Below are positions 23,588-32,276 of a stretch of 64,000 nucleotides of DNA, piece by piece. Source of the stretch: JAUNSR01 sp036655355 (GTDB taxonomy: Bacteria; Bacteroidota; Bacteroidia; Bacteroidales; JAUNSR01); NCBI GenBank assembly GCA_036655355.1, contig JAVVQG010000002.1, positions 124,001 through 188,000 of the forward strand. The letters run 5' to 3'. The notes beneath the pieces were generated by a model. That model made no database searches. It saw only the letters and a list, made by a program, of their open reading frames with translations, and was not told the DNA's origin. The position numbers and the translations under genes were made by a program. Positions within the stretch are counted from its first letter, which is position 1, and the number at the start of each line of letters is the position of its first letter.

Positions 23588-25714
23588 ATGAGCGCACAAC
23601 TATTTTCACTCATTTCCAAATCGCTTAACATCAGCGAAAAACAGATCGCCAACACGATCAAACTCTTGGATGAAGGAGCTACGATTCCTTTCATCAGCCG
23701 TTACCGTAAGGAGATGACGGGAGCATTGGACGAGGTACAGATCGCAGCTATCAACGATTCGATGACAAAGCTCAAAGAGTTGGAGAAACGCAAAACCACG
23801 GTTTTATCAACAATTGAAGAAGCCGGGAAACTGACGGCCGACCTCAAAAAACGCATCGATAATTGCTGGGATTCCACCGAATTGGAAGACATCTATCTTC
23901 CCTACAAGCCCAAACGACGTACCCGTGCCGAGATGGCGCGTGAAAAAGGACTGGAGCCGTTGGCTACCTTCTTGTTGTTTCAGAATGCGGGAGACCTTTT
24001 CTCTAAAGTGAAATCGTTCCTCAAAGGTGATGTGAAAGAGCCGGAAGAGGCGCTTAAAGGTGCTCGCGACATCATCGCCGAAATGGTGAACGAAGATGAA
24101 CGTGCCCGCAATTCGGTTCGTAACATTTTCAACCGCGAAGCCATTATCACCTCCAAAGTGATCAAAGGGAAAGAGGAAGAAGGAAGCAAATACCGCGATT
24201 ACTTCGATTGGTCCGAGCCGCTTAAACGCTGCTCTTCTCACCGAATGTTGGCGCTTCGCCGTGGAGAGAACGAAGGAATCCTAAAAGTAACGATCGAACC
24301 GGAAGATGAGCATTGCATCGACGGATTGGAACGTCAGTTCGTAAAAAGTAATAACGATGCGGGCAAGCAGGTTCAGGAAGCGGTGAAAGATGCCTACAAG
24401 CGCTTGCTGAAACCCTCTATCGAAACGGAATTCACGTCGCTTTCAAAAGAGAAGGCAGACGATGAAGCGATCCGTGTATTTACTCAGAACCTGAAACAGT
24501 TGCTACTGGCTGCTCCGCTCGGACAAAAAAGGGTATTGGGTATCGACCCCGGTTACCGTACCGGTTGTAAAGTGGTGTGTCTGGACGCACAGGGAAACCT
24601 ACTGCATAATGAAACCATCTACCCGCATCCGCCTCAGAACGACAAATTGATGGCCTCAAAGAAACTCACCAAATTGGTGGAGCAATACCAGATTGAAGCC
24701 ATCTCGATCGGAAACGGAACGGCGAGTCGCGAAACGGAAGCCTTCGTCACCAACCTCCGGTATGACCGTAAATTACAGGTATTCGTAGTGAGTGAAGACG
24801 GCGCGTCGATCTATTCGGCCTCGAAAATCGCACGCGAAGAGTTTCCGGATTACGACGTAACGGTTCGAGGCGCAGTCTCAATCGGCCGCCGTTTGATGGA
24901 CCCGCTTGCGGAATTGGTGAAAATCGACCCCAAATCAATCGGTGTGGGACAATATCAATACGACGTAAACCAGTCGCTTTTGAAGAAATCACTCGACCAA
25001 ACCGTTGAGAATTGCGTGAATCAGGTGGGTGTGAACGTGAATACGGCAAGCAAGCACCTGTTGACCTATATTTCCGGTTTGGGTGCCACACTGGCACAGA
25101 ACATCGTGAACTACCGCGCAGAGAACGGTCCGTTCAAATCGCGTCGCGAACTGCTGAAGGTTCCCCGTATGGGAGAAAAGGCGTTTGAACAGGCGGCCGG
25201 CTTCCTACGCATTCCGGATGCGAAAAACCCGTTGGATAATTCTGCGGTTCACCCCGAGAGTTACCCCATCGTAGAGCAAATGGCAAAAGACCTGAAATGC
25301 TCGGTGGCGGATCTGATCGCCAATAAAGAACTACGTGCCCTGATTCAGCCCGACCGCTATATCACCGATAAAGTGGGGTTGCCCACCCTGCATGACATCT
25401 TGCAGGAGTTGGATAAACCGGGACGTGACCCGCGTCAAGCCATCCAGGTATTCTCTTTCGATCCGAACGTACGTACCATCAATGATTTGAGCGAGGGACA
25501 GGTTCTTCCGGGAATTGTAACCAACATTACGAACTTTGGATGCTTCGTGGACGTTGGTATTAAAGAGAACGGCCTGGTACACGTTTCACAACTTGCAGAC
25601 AAATTCGTTTCGGATCCCACGGAGATCGTTTCGATCCACCAACACGTACAGGTGAAGGTTGTCAGCGTCGATCTTGAACGAAAACGTGTTCAACTAACAA
25701 TGAAAGGATTATGA
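23588..25714 (+). CDS. tex: RNA-binding transcription accessory protein Tex
   Basis: A 708-residue Tex protein. The domains follow the family order: N-terminal helical region with EKQIANTIKLLDEGATIPFI and SRYRKEMTGALDE, a YqgF/RNase H-like domain starting about residue 320 (VLGIDPGYRTGCKVV), helix-hairpin-helix region (NVNTASKHLLTYISGLG), and a C-terminal S1 RNA-binding domain from about residue 640 (GQVLPGIVTNITNFGCFVDV). It binds nucleic acid and affects transcript elongation or stress tolerance in other bacteria. Length is slightly below the usual 720-780. Its stop codon overlaps the folK-like start (ATGA at 25711-25714), which indicates translational coupling. Confidence 0.95.
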   Translation: MSAQLFSLISKSLNISEKQIANTIKLLDEGATIPFISRYRKEMTGALDEVQIAAINDSMTKLKELEKRKTTVLSTIEEAGKLTADLKKRIDNCWDSTELEDIYLPYKPKRRTRAEMAREKGLEPLATFLLFQNAGDLFSKVKSFLKGDVKEPEEALKGARDIIAEMVNEDERARNSVRNIFNREAIITSKVIKGKEEEGSKYRDYFDWSEPLKRCSSHRMLALRRGENEGILKVTIEPEDEHCIDGLERQFVKSNNDAGKQVQEAVKDAYKRLLKPSIETEFTSLSKEKADDEAIRVFTQNLKQLLLAAPLGQKRVLGIDPGYRTGCKVVCLDAQGNLLHNETIYPHPPQNDKLMASKKLTKLVEQYQIEAISIGNGTASRETEAFVTNLRYDRKLQVFVVSEDGASIYSASKIAREEFPDYDVTVRGAVSIGRRLMDPLAELVKIDPKSIGVGQYQYDVNQSLLKKSLDQTVENCVNQVGVNVNTASKHLLTYISGLGATLAQNIVNYRAENGPFKSRRELLKVPRMGEKAFEQAAGFLRIPDAKNPLDNSAVHPESYPIVEQMAKDLKCSVADLIANKELRALIQPDRYITDKVGLPTLHDILQELDKPGRDPRQAIQVFSFDPNVRTINDLSEGQVLPGIVTNITNFGCFVDVGIKENGLVHVSQLADKFVSDPTEIVSIHQHVQVKVVSVDLERKRVQLTMKGL

Positions 25715-26088
25715 ACATAGCCTTGATTTCTTTGGGAAGCAACATGACCGTCGGCGAAAAAAACATGCGCGATGCCATCAGTCGTATAGAGGAAAAAGCC
25801 CATTCATGTCGCTTTTCAGGCATTTATGAAACAGAACCGGAAGGGGAACACCGCCATGCGAAATACAAAAACTGCGTAGGTGAGATCTATACCCACGAAT
25901 CGGCCGAGGAGTGGCTGCGATTCTTCAAAGAGCTGGAAACCGCCGCAGGTAGAAACGACGCTTTGCGAAAAGTGGGAAACGTACCGCTTGACATTGATCT
26001 GGTACAATGGAACGACGAGGTGCTCAGACCCAAAGACCTGGCGATGGATTACATGAAAACGGGGTTGTCAGAATTGAGTAATCAATAA
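25711..26088 (+). CDS. HPPK-like protein (2-amino-4-hydroxy-6-hydroxymethyldihydropteridine pyrophosphokinase family)
   Basis: A 125-residue protein of the FolK family, which pyrophosphorylates the pterin precursor of folate. It begins MNIALISLGSNM (the family N-terminus), has GIYETEPEG, and contains VPLDIDLVQWN with the two Asp of the magnesium site. Two points are unusual. It is short against the usual about 160 residues, and the signature Arg two to three positions before DID (in G-P-R-x-x-D-[LIV]-D) is replaced, here GNVPLDID. It may be a reduced or diverged paralog rather than the housekeeping FolK. It overlaps tex by 4 bp. A terminator follows at 26102-26139. Confidence 0.75.
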   Translation: MNIALISLGSNMTVGEKNMRDAISRIEEKAHSCRFSGIYETEPEGEHRHAKYKNCVGEIYTHESAEEWLRFFKELETAAGRNDALRKVGNVPLDIDLVQWNDEVLRPKDLAMDYMKTGLSELSNQ

Positions 26089-26101
26089 ATTACCCATAGA
26101 A

Positions 26102-26139
26102 CAAAGGGAGTCTTCCGTGCGAAGACTCCCTTTGCTGTT
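26102..26139. terminator. Bidirectional terminator between the folK-like gene and yaaA
   Basis: Arms 26102-26115 and 26121-26134 (CAAAGGGAGTCTTC and its complement) with a 5-nt loop, then GCTGTTTT on the plus strand. It also lies just after the yaaA stop on the minus strand. Confidence 0.8.
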
Positions 26140-26155
26140 TTATGCAATTCGAAGA

Positions 26156-26911
26156 TCAGCGTACGAAGACCCATTCGGAATCGGTCGACAGATCCGGATA
26201 GAAAACATAACCCTCTTCGGTATACGCTTTCAGTAATTCCGGATCGGCTATGCGGTTTTCCACGATGTAACGGGCCATTTTGCCACGCGATGTTTTTGTC
26301 ATGGTGGTGATCACCTTGAATTTTCCGTCGCGAAGCTCCTTGAAAACGGGCGTAATGAAACGTGTACCTTCCGGCAACTCATCCACAAGAATCATCTTGG
26401 CATACTCTTCGGAAGCCAGATTGATCAAGGCGCTTCCCGTACCCTCTCTCTTCAGTTCGGCCGTAACCCTCTCATCCCAAAAACGGTAGAGACTGCCACC
26501 TTCGGGCGTCATTACTTTCTGTGCCACATCCAACCGATAGGGCTGAATCAGATCGAAAGGTCTGAGCATTCCGTACAGTCCGGATAAGATGCGCAGGTGA
26601 TCCTGTGCGTAGCGCAAAGTAGGTTTCAGCATCGTCTCCGCATCTAACCCCGAAAATACCAATCCGTTGAAAGTGAACAGGGCCGACTTTCGGGGATTAT
26701 CGGGACGATCGAATTGCTGATACTGCGCATAACTCTTGGCTGCCAGCGGGGCACTCACCTTCAACACCTCGATTAGCTCTTCGGCCGTATATTGTTTCAT
26801 CATTTGAGCCAATTCCGATGCTTCCTGTACAGAAAGAGGAACAGTGGTCTGTTCCTCTTTCTGTACAGGTTTGAAATTCATCGTTTTGGCGGGAGAAATT
26901 ATTACCTTCAT
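26156..26911 (-). CDS. yaaA: Peroxide stress protein YaaA
   Basis: A 251-residue YaaA/DUF328 protein. In E. coli YaaA lowers free iron and limits oxidative DNA damage during peroxide stress; the fold includes a DNA-binding helix-hairpin-helix-like part. Conserved blocks are present: SPAKTMNF at the N-terminus, HLRILSGLYGMLRPFDL, FWDERVT, NLASEEYAKM, and SRGKMARYIVENR. It lies 16 bp after a second, diverged yaaA copy on the same strand, so both are probably on one transcript. This copy keeps the canonical residues and is the better candidate for the normal YaaA role. Confidence 0.93.
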   Translation of the reverse strand: MKVIISPAKTMNFKPVQKEEQTTVPLSVQEASELAQMMKQYTAEELIEVLKVSAPLAAKSYAQYQQFDRPDNPRKSALFTFNGLVFSGLDAETMLKPTLRYAQDHLRILSGLYGMLRPFDLIQPYRLDVAQKVMTPEGGSLYRFWDERVTAELKREGTGSALINLASEEYAKMILVDELPEGTRFITPVFKELRDGKFKVITTMTKTSRGKMARYIVENRIADPELLKAYTEEGYVFYPDLSTDSEWVFVR

Positions 26912-26927
26912 TTGTATTATATATCAT

Positions 26928-27707
26928 CTATTTTATATCGCTCAATTCCCTTGTAAATACCCAGTTAAGGGGATCGGACAATTTTTCATTGAATTTATAT
27001 CCTTTCCAACTCCATTTCTTCACGTCCTCTAACTTATCCACTTTATTCTGAATGATCCAGTCCACCATATTCGCTTTGGCCGGTTTAGAGAACTCACGAA
27101 TCTCTTTCCACTTGTCGTCACGCCAATCTTTAAAGGTAGCGATAGCCACTTTGCTATCTTTCATCAAAATATCGGTTTCCACCACCTTCAGCATATCTTC
27201 CACTGCCAGATAAAGCACTTCCTGACCTAGATTCGCTGCCTCTTCCTTGAGGTTATTGGTAATCAACTCTTTCCAGAAATCAAACAAATCGTCAGCACCG
27301 AGATTGTACAATCTCAGGTAAAAAGAGGATCGGAACGCCTTGACTAGGTCGAGCGGACGAAGCACACCGTAAAGCGAACTCAATATGCGAAGATGCTGCT
27401 GTGCGAAATGCACATCGGCAGGAGTGAGATTCTGGGGAGCCATCGCCTTATACAACGAGCCATTGAATGCGAAAAGCGCCGGTTTCGGTGCACATGCCGG
27501 ATCGTCAAAATGCTGATACTCCTCATACGTCTTCGTAGCCAGTTCGGAACTGATCTGCATCTTCTCGGCAATTTCATGAACGGAGAGATTCTTCATCAGT
27601 CCGGCGATAAAATCCGCCTGTTTTTGGAATATCGGAGCGGTTGTTTCTTCCGCAACTTTAACCGGTGTCATATCCATCAAAGTGGATGGAGGAAGAATTA
27701 CTAACAT
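26928..27707 (-). CDS. Diverged YaaA paralog
   Basis: A 259-residue YaaA-family protein immediately upstream of canonical yaaA. The core HLRILSSLYGVLRPLDL, the FNGSLYKAM segment and FWKELIT are conserved. Three blocks that are constant in YaaA are changed: the N-terminal SPAKT is PPSTL, NLASEEY is YLAVEDM, and the RGKMARYI basic helix is KANMVDWI. These changes remove the Lys and Arg residues expected for the nucleic-acid-facing side, so the protein may have a different role. I chose the ATG at 27707 (MLVILPPSTLMDM), aligned with MKVIISPAKTMNF of the other copy; the open frame continues upstream to 27746. The gene is intact. Confidence 0.85.
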   Translation of the reverse strand: MLVILPPSTLMDMTPVKVAEETTAPIFQKQADFIAGLMKNLSVHEIAEKMQISSELATKTYEEYQHFDDPACAPKPALFAFNGSLYKAMAPQNLTPADVHFAQQHLRILSSLYGVLRPLDLVKAFRSSFYLRLYNLGADDLFDFWKELITNNLKEEAANLGQEVLYLAVEDMLKVVETDILMKDSKVAIATFKDWRDDKWKEIREFSKPAKANMVDWIIQNKVDKLEDVKKWSWKGYKFNEKLSDPLNWVFTRELSDIK

Positions 27708-27737
27708 AGTCTTAGGGTTTATGTTGATTAAAACTAA

Positions 27738-27809
27738 AAAAGTCACGAACCTAAAAGCGTAAAACCTTTATTTGTAAACAAACAGGCCGCTTTATGGTTC
27801 GTGACTTTT
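27738..27809 (-). terminator. Nested hairpin terminator after rlmD
   Basis: Outer arms 27738-27751 and 27796-27809 (AAAAGTCACGAACC and its complement) enclose smaller inner pairings, including AAAGCG with CGCTTT. On the minus strand it ends in TTTTTTAG. It closes the rlmD unit, 31 bp before the YaaA paralog start. Confidence 0.75.
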
Positions 27810-27827
27810 AGACTATGTTATCTTGTT

Positions 27828-29306
27828 TTATTTCAATTCAAGAAGTACTACGTTTTCAACGTGATGCGTATGCGGGAACATATCCACCGGCTGAATTTTC
27901 GTCACCTTATACTTAACGTCAAGTAACTGAAGGTCTCTGGCTTGAGTGGCAGGATTACAGCTTACATAAACGATGCGTTTCGGAGCGGCGAAAAGAATGG
28001 CGTTAACCACGTCTTCGTGCATTCCGGCACGCGGAGGATCGGTAATGATCACATCCGGACGACCGTGTTCCTTGATAAAATCAAGTGTCAGGATGTCTTT
28101 CATATCCCCGGCATAGAATAATGTATTCTTAATCTCGTTCACCTCCGAATTCACTTTGGCATCCTCGATCGCTTCCGGTACGTATTCGATACCCACCACT
28201 TTGGCCGCTTTTGAAGCAACGAAGTTAGCGATGGTACCCGTTCCTGTATAAAGGTCGTACACCAATTCGTTTCCGGTTAGTCCGGCGAAATCGCGGGTTA
28301 CCGAGTAAAGCACGTAAGCTTGTTCCGAATTGGTCTGATAGAATGATTTCGGTCCGATCTTGAACTTCAATCCCTCCATCTGCTCATACATGTGGTCTTT
28401 CCCTTTGAACACCTCGATGGTTTGATCCGTGATGGTATCGTTGCATTTTGAGTTGATCACGTACAAAAGCGATGTAATCTGCGGGAACTTCTCCGCGATG
28501 TGTTTCAGAAGCGCCTCGCGTGCCTCCACATCTTCGTGGTAGAAGACAACGATCAACATGATCTCTCCCGTGGTAGAGGTACGAACGATCATATTACGCA
28601 GGAACCCTTCCTGGTTGCGCAGATCGAAGAACGTAAGCGCATGTTTCGTTGCATAATCACGAATCTCAAGACGGATCTGATTTGAGATATCATCCTGCAA
28701 CCAGCATTTCTTAACGTCTAGCACCTTGTCAAACGCTCCCGGAATGTGGAATCCAAGGGCATTCATATCCTGGTAAGTCTTTCCTTCGCGCATATCCTCA
28801 TGCGTCAACCAACGTTTGTTTGAGAATGTGAACTCCAACTTATTACGGTAGAAACGGGTCTTTTCAGAACCCATGATCGGTGTGATCTCCGGAAGTTCTA
28901 CCTTCCCGATACGGGTAAGATTGTCTAAAACCTGCTGTTGTTTAAATTTCAATTGCTCCTCGTAAGGCAAGTGCTGCCATTTACACCCTCCGCAAACGGT
29001 AAAATGTTCACAGAAAGGTTCTGTACGCAATGGTGAATAGGTATGAAACGCAAGGACTCTCCCTTCGGCGAATGATTTTTTCTGACGGAAAATCTGAAGA
29101 TCCACCACATCGCCAGGAGCAGTAAAAGGTACAAAAATCACTTTGTCCTTCCAACGCGTAATCGCCTTGCCCTCTGCCGCAACATCTAATATCTCAATCT
29201 GCTCCACTACAGGAAGCTCTTTCTTTTTACGTGCCAATTCTTGTTTGGTTTTAATAAGTACAAATTCGCCCAAAGTTAAAGATTTTCTGAGTAATGATTT
29301 CGTCAT
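27828..29306 (-). CDS. rlmD: 23S rRNA (uracil-C5)-methyltransferase, RlmD family
   Basis: A 492-residue RumA/RlmD-type S-adenosylmethionine methyltransferase, which methylates C5 of a uracil in 23S rRNA. It has an N-terminal TRAM domain (IEILDVAAEGKAITRW), then an iron-sulfur cluster segment with C-x5-CGGC (CEHFTVCGGCKW). The SAM-binding motif is VYDLYTGTGTIANFVA, followed by VVGIEYVPEAIEDA. The catalytic loop is YVSCNPATQARDL with the nucleophilic Cys. The start is uncertain: the first 23 residues (from ATG 29306) look unlike the family, and a TTG at 29237 (LARKKKELP) is an alternative. Divergent to ppdK. Exact target position is by family. Confidence 0.88.
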   Translation of the reverse strand: MTKSLLRKSLTLGEFVLIKTKQELARKKKELPVVEQIEILDVAAEGKAITRWKDKVIFVPFTAPGDVVDLQIFRQKKSFAEGRVLAFHTYSPLRTEPFCEHFTVCGGCKWQHLPYEEQLKFKQQQVLDNLTRIGKVELPEITPIMGSEKTRFYRNKLEFTFSNKRWLTHEDMREGKTYQDMNALGFHIPGAFDKVLDVKKCWLQDDISNQIRLEIRDYATKHALTFFDLRNQEGFLRNMIVRTSTTGEIMLIVVFYHEDVEAREALLKHIAEKFPQITSLLYVINSKCNDTITDQTIEVFKGKDHMYEQMEGLKFKIGPKSFYQTNSEQAYVLYSVTRDFAGLTGNELVYDLYTGTGTIANFVASKAAKVVGIEYVPEAIEDAKVNSEVNEIKNTLFYAGDMKDILTLDFIKEHGRPDVIITDPPRAGMHEDVVNAILFAAPKRIVYVSCNPATQARDLQLLDVKYKVTKIQPVDMFPHTHHVENVVLLELK

Positions 29307-29347
29307 TTCAGAAAAAAGAGGGCTTCTTACAATTTATTTTCGATAGA

Positions 29348-29378
29348 TTTGGTCGGCTCAAACATTATTATATTTTTG
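29348..29378 (+). promoter_or_regulatory. Consensus promoter of ppdK
   Basis: TTTG at 29348-29351, a 19-bp spacer, and TATTTTTG at 29371-29378 match the Bacteroidetes housekeeping promoter exactly. Transcription would start about 29385, giving a leader of about 30 nt. Confidence 0.8.
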
Positions 29379-29415
29379 CAACACTTCTTAAGTTCTAATA
29401 ATAAATCGTAATTGT

Positions 29416-32133
29416 ATGAAAAACCAAAAAGTTTACACCTTCGGAGATGGCCGTGCTGAAGGAAGCGCAGAGATGAGAAATCTGTTGGGAGGAAAAGGTG
29501 CCAACCTTGCCGAAATGAACCTGATCGGCGTACCCGTTCCTCCGGGCTTTACCATCACCACCGAAGTTTGTACTGAATATAATCAATTGGGGAAAGACGC
29601 CATCATATCCTCCTTGAAAGCTGATATAGAGCGTGGTATCAAACATATCGAGAAAGTAACCGGGAAGATTTTCGGAAGTAGGGAGAACCCGCTTCTGGTT
29701 TCAGTACGTTCAGGTGCGAGGGTATCGATGCCCGGCATGATGGATACGGTATTGAACTTGGGTATCAACGACGAAGCCGTGAAGACGCTTGCCGAAAAGT
29801 CAGGCAATCCGCGCTTCGCATGGGATTCGTATCGCCGCTTCATCCAGATGTACGGCGACGTGGTGCTGGGGATGAAACCGAAGAATAAGACAGACATCGA
29901 TCCGTTTGAAGAGATCATTGAAACGGTAAAAAAGGAGAAAGGAATCCAATTAGATAGTGAATTTACGGTGGAAGACCTGCAATCGCTGGTGCCCCGTTTC
30001 AAGAAAGCGGTGAAAGAGGTGACCGGGAAAGATTTTCCGGTTGAGCCGTGGGAACAGTTGTGGGGCGCCGTGACAGCCGTTTTCGACAGTTGGATGAATG
30101 AGCGCGCGATCTATTACCGTCGCATGAACCACATCCCCGAAGAGTGGGGTACGGCTGTGAACGTTCAGGCAATGGTGTTCGGTAACATGGGGAAATCTTC
30201 CGCTACAGGAGTGGCCTTTACCCGTGATGCGGCTACAGGAGAGGATATCTTTAACGGCGAGTACCTGATCAACGCACAGGGCGAAGACGTAGTGGCCGGA
30301 ATCCGTACGCCGCAACAGATCACAACCGAAGGATCACGCCGTTGGGCCGCCCTGCAGGGCATCTCGGAAGAGGATCGTCGCAAAAACTATCCGTCATTGG
30401 AAGAAACGATGCCGGATTGCGCCAAAGACCTTATCGCCACACAACAAAAATTGGAAGATTACTTTAAGGATATGCAAGACCTGGAATTTACCATCCAGGA
30501 AGCGAAACTGTGGCTGCTTCAGACCCGTAACGGGAAACGTACCGGCGAGGCGATGGTAAAAATCGCCATGGATTTCCTTCGTGACGGCATCATCGACGAG
30601 AAGTCGGCTCTAATCCGCATGGAACCTAAAAAACTAGATGAACTGCTTCATCCGGTTTTCGATAAAGAGGCTATTAAAAAAGCCAAGGTGGTAGCCAAGG
30701 GACTTCCCGCTTCACCGGGAGCGGCTACGGGCAGAATCGTATTCTTTGCCGACGACGCCGAAAAGTGGGCTGAAGATCAGCAGAAAGTGATCCTGGTGCG
30801 TATCGAGACTTCACCGGAAGATTTACGGGGAATGCACGTGGCTCAGGGAATTCTGACCGCACGCGGAGGAATGACCTCTCACGCAGCCGTAGTGGCTCGC
30901 GGAATGGGGAAATGCTGCGTATCCGGAGCAGGCGAGATAAAAGTGGATTACAAAGCGAAAACCATAGAGACGGGGGGCGTCCTTTACCACGAAGGTGACT
31001 GGATTTCTCTAAACGGATCTACCGGAGAGGTATACGACGGCAAAGTGGCCACCGTAGATCCTGAAATCAGCGGCGATTTCAAACAACTGATGGACTTCTG
31101 CGAAAAATATACGCGCATGGATGTGCGAACAAATGCCGATACGCCGCGCGATGCACGCGTAGCCCGTAAATTCGGTGCGAAAGGGATCGGGTTGTGTCGT
31201 ACCGAACACATGTTCTTCGAAGGGGAGCGGATCAAGGCGATGCGCGAAATGATCCTTTCCAAAACAGAAAGAGGACGCCGCGAGGCTTTGAATAAATTGT
31301 TGCCGATGCAACGTGAGGATTTCGCCGGAATTTTCGAGGCGATGGATGGCTTTGGCGTGACAATCCGCCTGTTAGACCCGCCTTTACATGAATTCGTTCC
31401 TCACCAGTTGGCTACTCAGAAGGAGTTGGCCAAAGAGATGGGACTAACCATCGAAGAGGTGAAGTTAGCATGTGATTCACTCGAGGAGTTCAATCCGATG
31501 CTCGGACACCGCGGTTGCCGTTTGGGCTGTACTTATCCGGAAATCACCGAAATGCAGGCCCGTGCCATCATTGAAGCGGCGCTCGAAACGAAAGCGAAAG
31601 GATTTAGCGTTCATCCCGAAATCATGGTGCCGCTTGTGGGTGTGATTGAGGAGCTGAAGATGCAGGCCGGAATCATTCACGAAACGGCTGAGAAAGTATT
31701 TAAAGAGAAGGGGGAACGGATCGATTATAAAGTGGGTACGATGATTGAAGTGCCACGTGCAGCCCTGACTGCCGATAAGATCGCCGAAGTTGCTGATTTC
31801 TTCTCATTCGGAACCAACGACTTGACACAGATGACCTTCGGATATTCACGAGACGATGCCGGAAAGTTCCTGAAAATCTATCATGAAAAGGGAATCCTGA
31901 AAAACGACCCGTTCGAAGCGCTCGATCAGGAAGGCGTGGGATGCCTGGTGAAATATGGCGTAACGAAAGGTCGCGAAACAAAACCGGGACTAAAAATCGG
32001 AATCTGCGGAGAACATGGTGGAGAGCCCTCTTCGGTAGAATTCTGCAACAGCGTGGGTATGAATTACGTCAGTTGTTCCCCTTACAGGGTGCCAATTGCA
32101 AGAGTCGCTGCAGCGCAAAGTGCCATACGGTAA
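29416..32133 (+). CDS. ppdK: Pyruvate, phosphate dikinase
   Basis: A 905-residue cytoplasmic enzyme that interconverts pyruvate, ATP and phosphate with phosphoenolpyruvate, AMP and diphosphate. It serves glycolysis or gluconeogenesis in anaerobes. The N-terminal ATP-grasp part includes LLGGKGANLAEM and SVRSGARVSMPGMMDTV. The swivelling phosphohistidine is about His489 in GGMTSHAAVVARGMGK. The C-terminal PEP domain has CRTEHMFF, GHRGCRLG, GTMIEVPRA and GTNDLTQMTFGYSRDD, with the active-site Cys in KIGICGEHGGEP. Length is typical for the bacterial enzyme. It has an exact promoter (29348-29378) and a terminator (32161-32198), so it stands alone. Confidence 0.97.
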   Translation: MKNQKVYTFGDGRAEGSAEMRNLLGGKGANLAEMNLIGVPVPPGFTITTEVCTEYNQLGKDAIISSLKADIERGIKHIEKVTGKIFGSRENPLLVSVRSGARVSMPGMMDTVLNLGINDEAVKTLAEKSGNPRFAWDSYRRFIQMYGDVVLGMKPKNKTDIDPFEEIIETVKKEKGIQLDSEFTVEDLQSLVPRFKKAVKEVTGKDFPVEPWEQLWGAVTAVFDSWMNERAIYYRRMNHIPEEWGTAVNVQAMVFGNMGKSSATGVAFTRDAATGEDIFNGEYLINAQGEDVVAGIRTPQQITTEGSRRWAALQGISEEDRRKNYPSLEETMPDCAKDLIATQQKLEDYFKDMQDLEFTIQEAKLWLLQTRNGKRTGEAMVKIAMDFLRDGIIDEKSALIRMEPKKLDELLHPVFDKEAIKKAKVVAKGLPASPGAATGRIVFFADDAEKWAEDQQKVILVRIETSPEDLRGMHVAQGILTARGGMTSHAAVVARGMGKCCVSGAGEIKVDYKAKTIETGGVLYHEGDWISLNGSTGEVYDGKVATVDPEISGDFKQLMDFCEKYTRMDVRTNADTPRDARVARKFGAKGIGLCRTEHMFFEGERIKAMREMILSKTERGRREALNKLLPMQREDFAGIFEAMDGFGVTIRLLDPPLHEFVPHQLATQKELAKEMGLTIEEVKLACDSLEEFNPMLGHRGCRLGCTYPEITEMQARAIIEAALETKAKGFSVHPEIMVPLVGVIEELKMQAGIIHETAEKVFKEKGERIDYKVGTMIEVPRAALTADKIAEVADFFSFGTNDLTQMTFGYSRDDAGKFLKIYHEKGILKNDPFEALDQEGVGCLVKYGVTKGRETKPGLKIGICGEHGGEPSSVEFCNSVGMNYVSCSPYRVPIARVAAAQSAIR

Positions 32134-32160
32134 GATCAATTCCCGATAAGTTCATAAAAA

Positions 32161-32198
32161 AGGCCGGTGGAAGAGTCAATCTTCACACCGGCTTTTTT
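32161..32198 (+). terminator. Terminator after ppdK
   Basis: GCCGGTG (32163-32169) plus GAAGA pair with TCTTC (32180-32184) and CACCGGC (32186-32192), with a one-base bulge and six T after it. Confidence 0.88.
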
Positions 32199-32276
32199 AT
32201 GTTTGTTTGCAAATTATAGAAAAATATATATTTTTATAGCGGTGAGACGCTTCACCTCCTTTAAAACCTAAATTGC

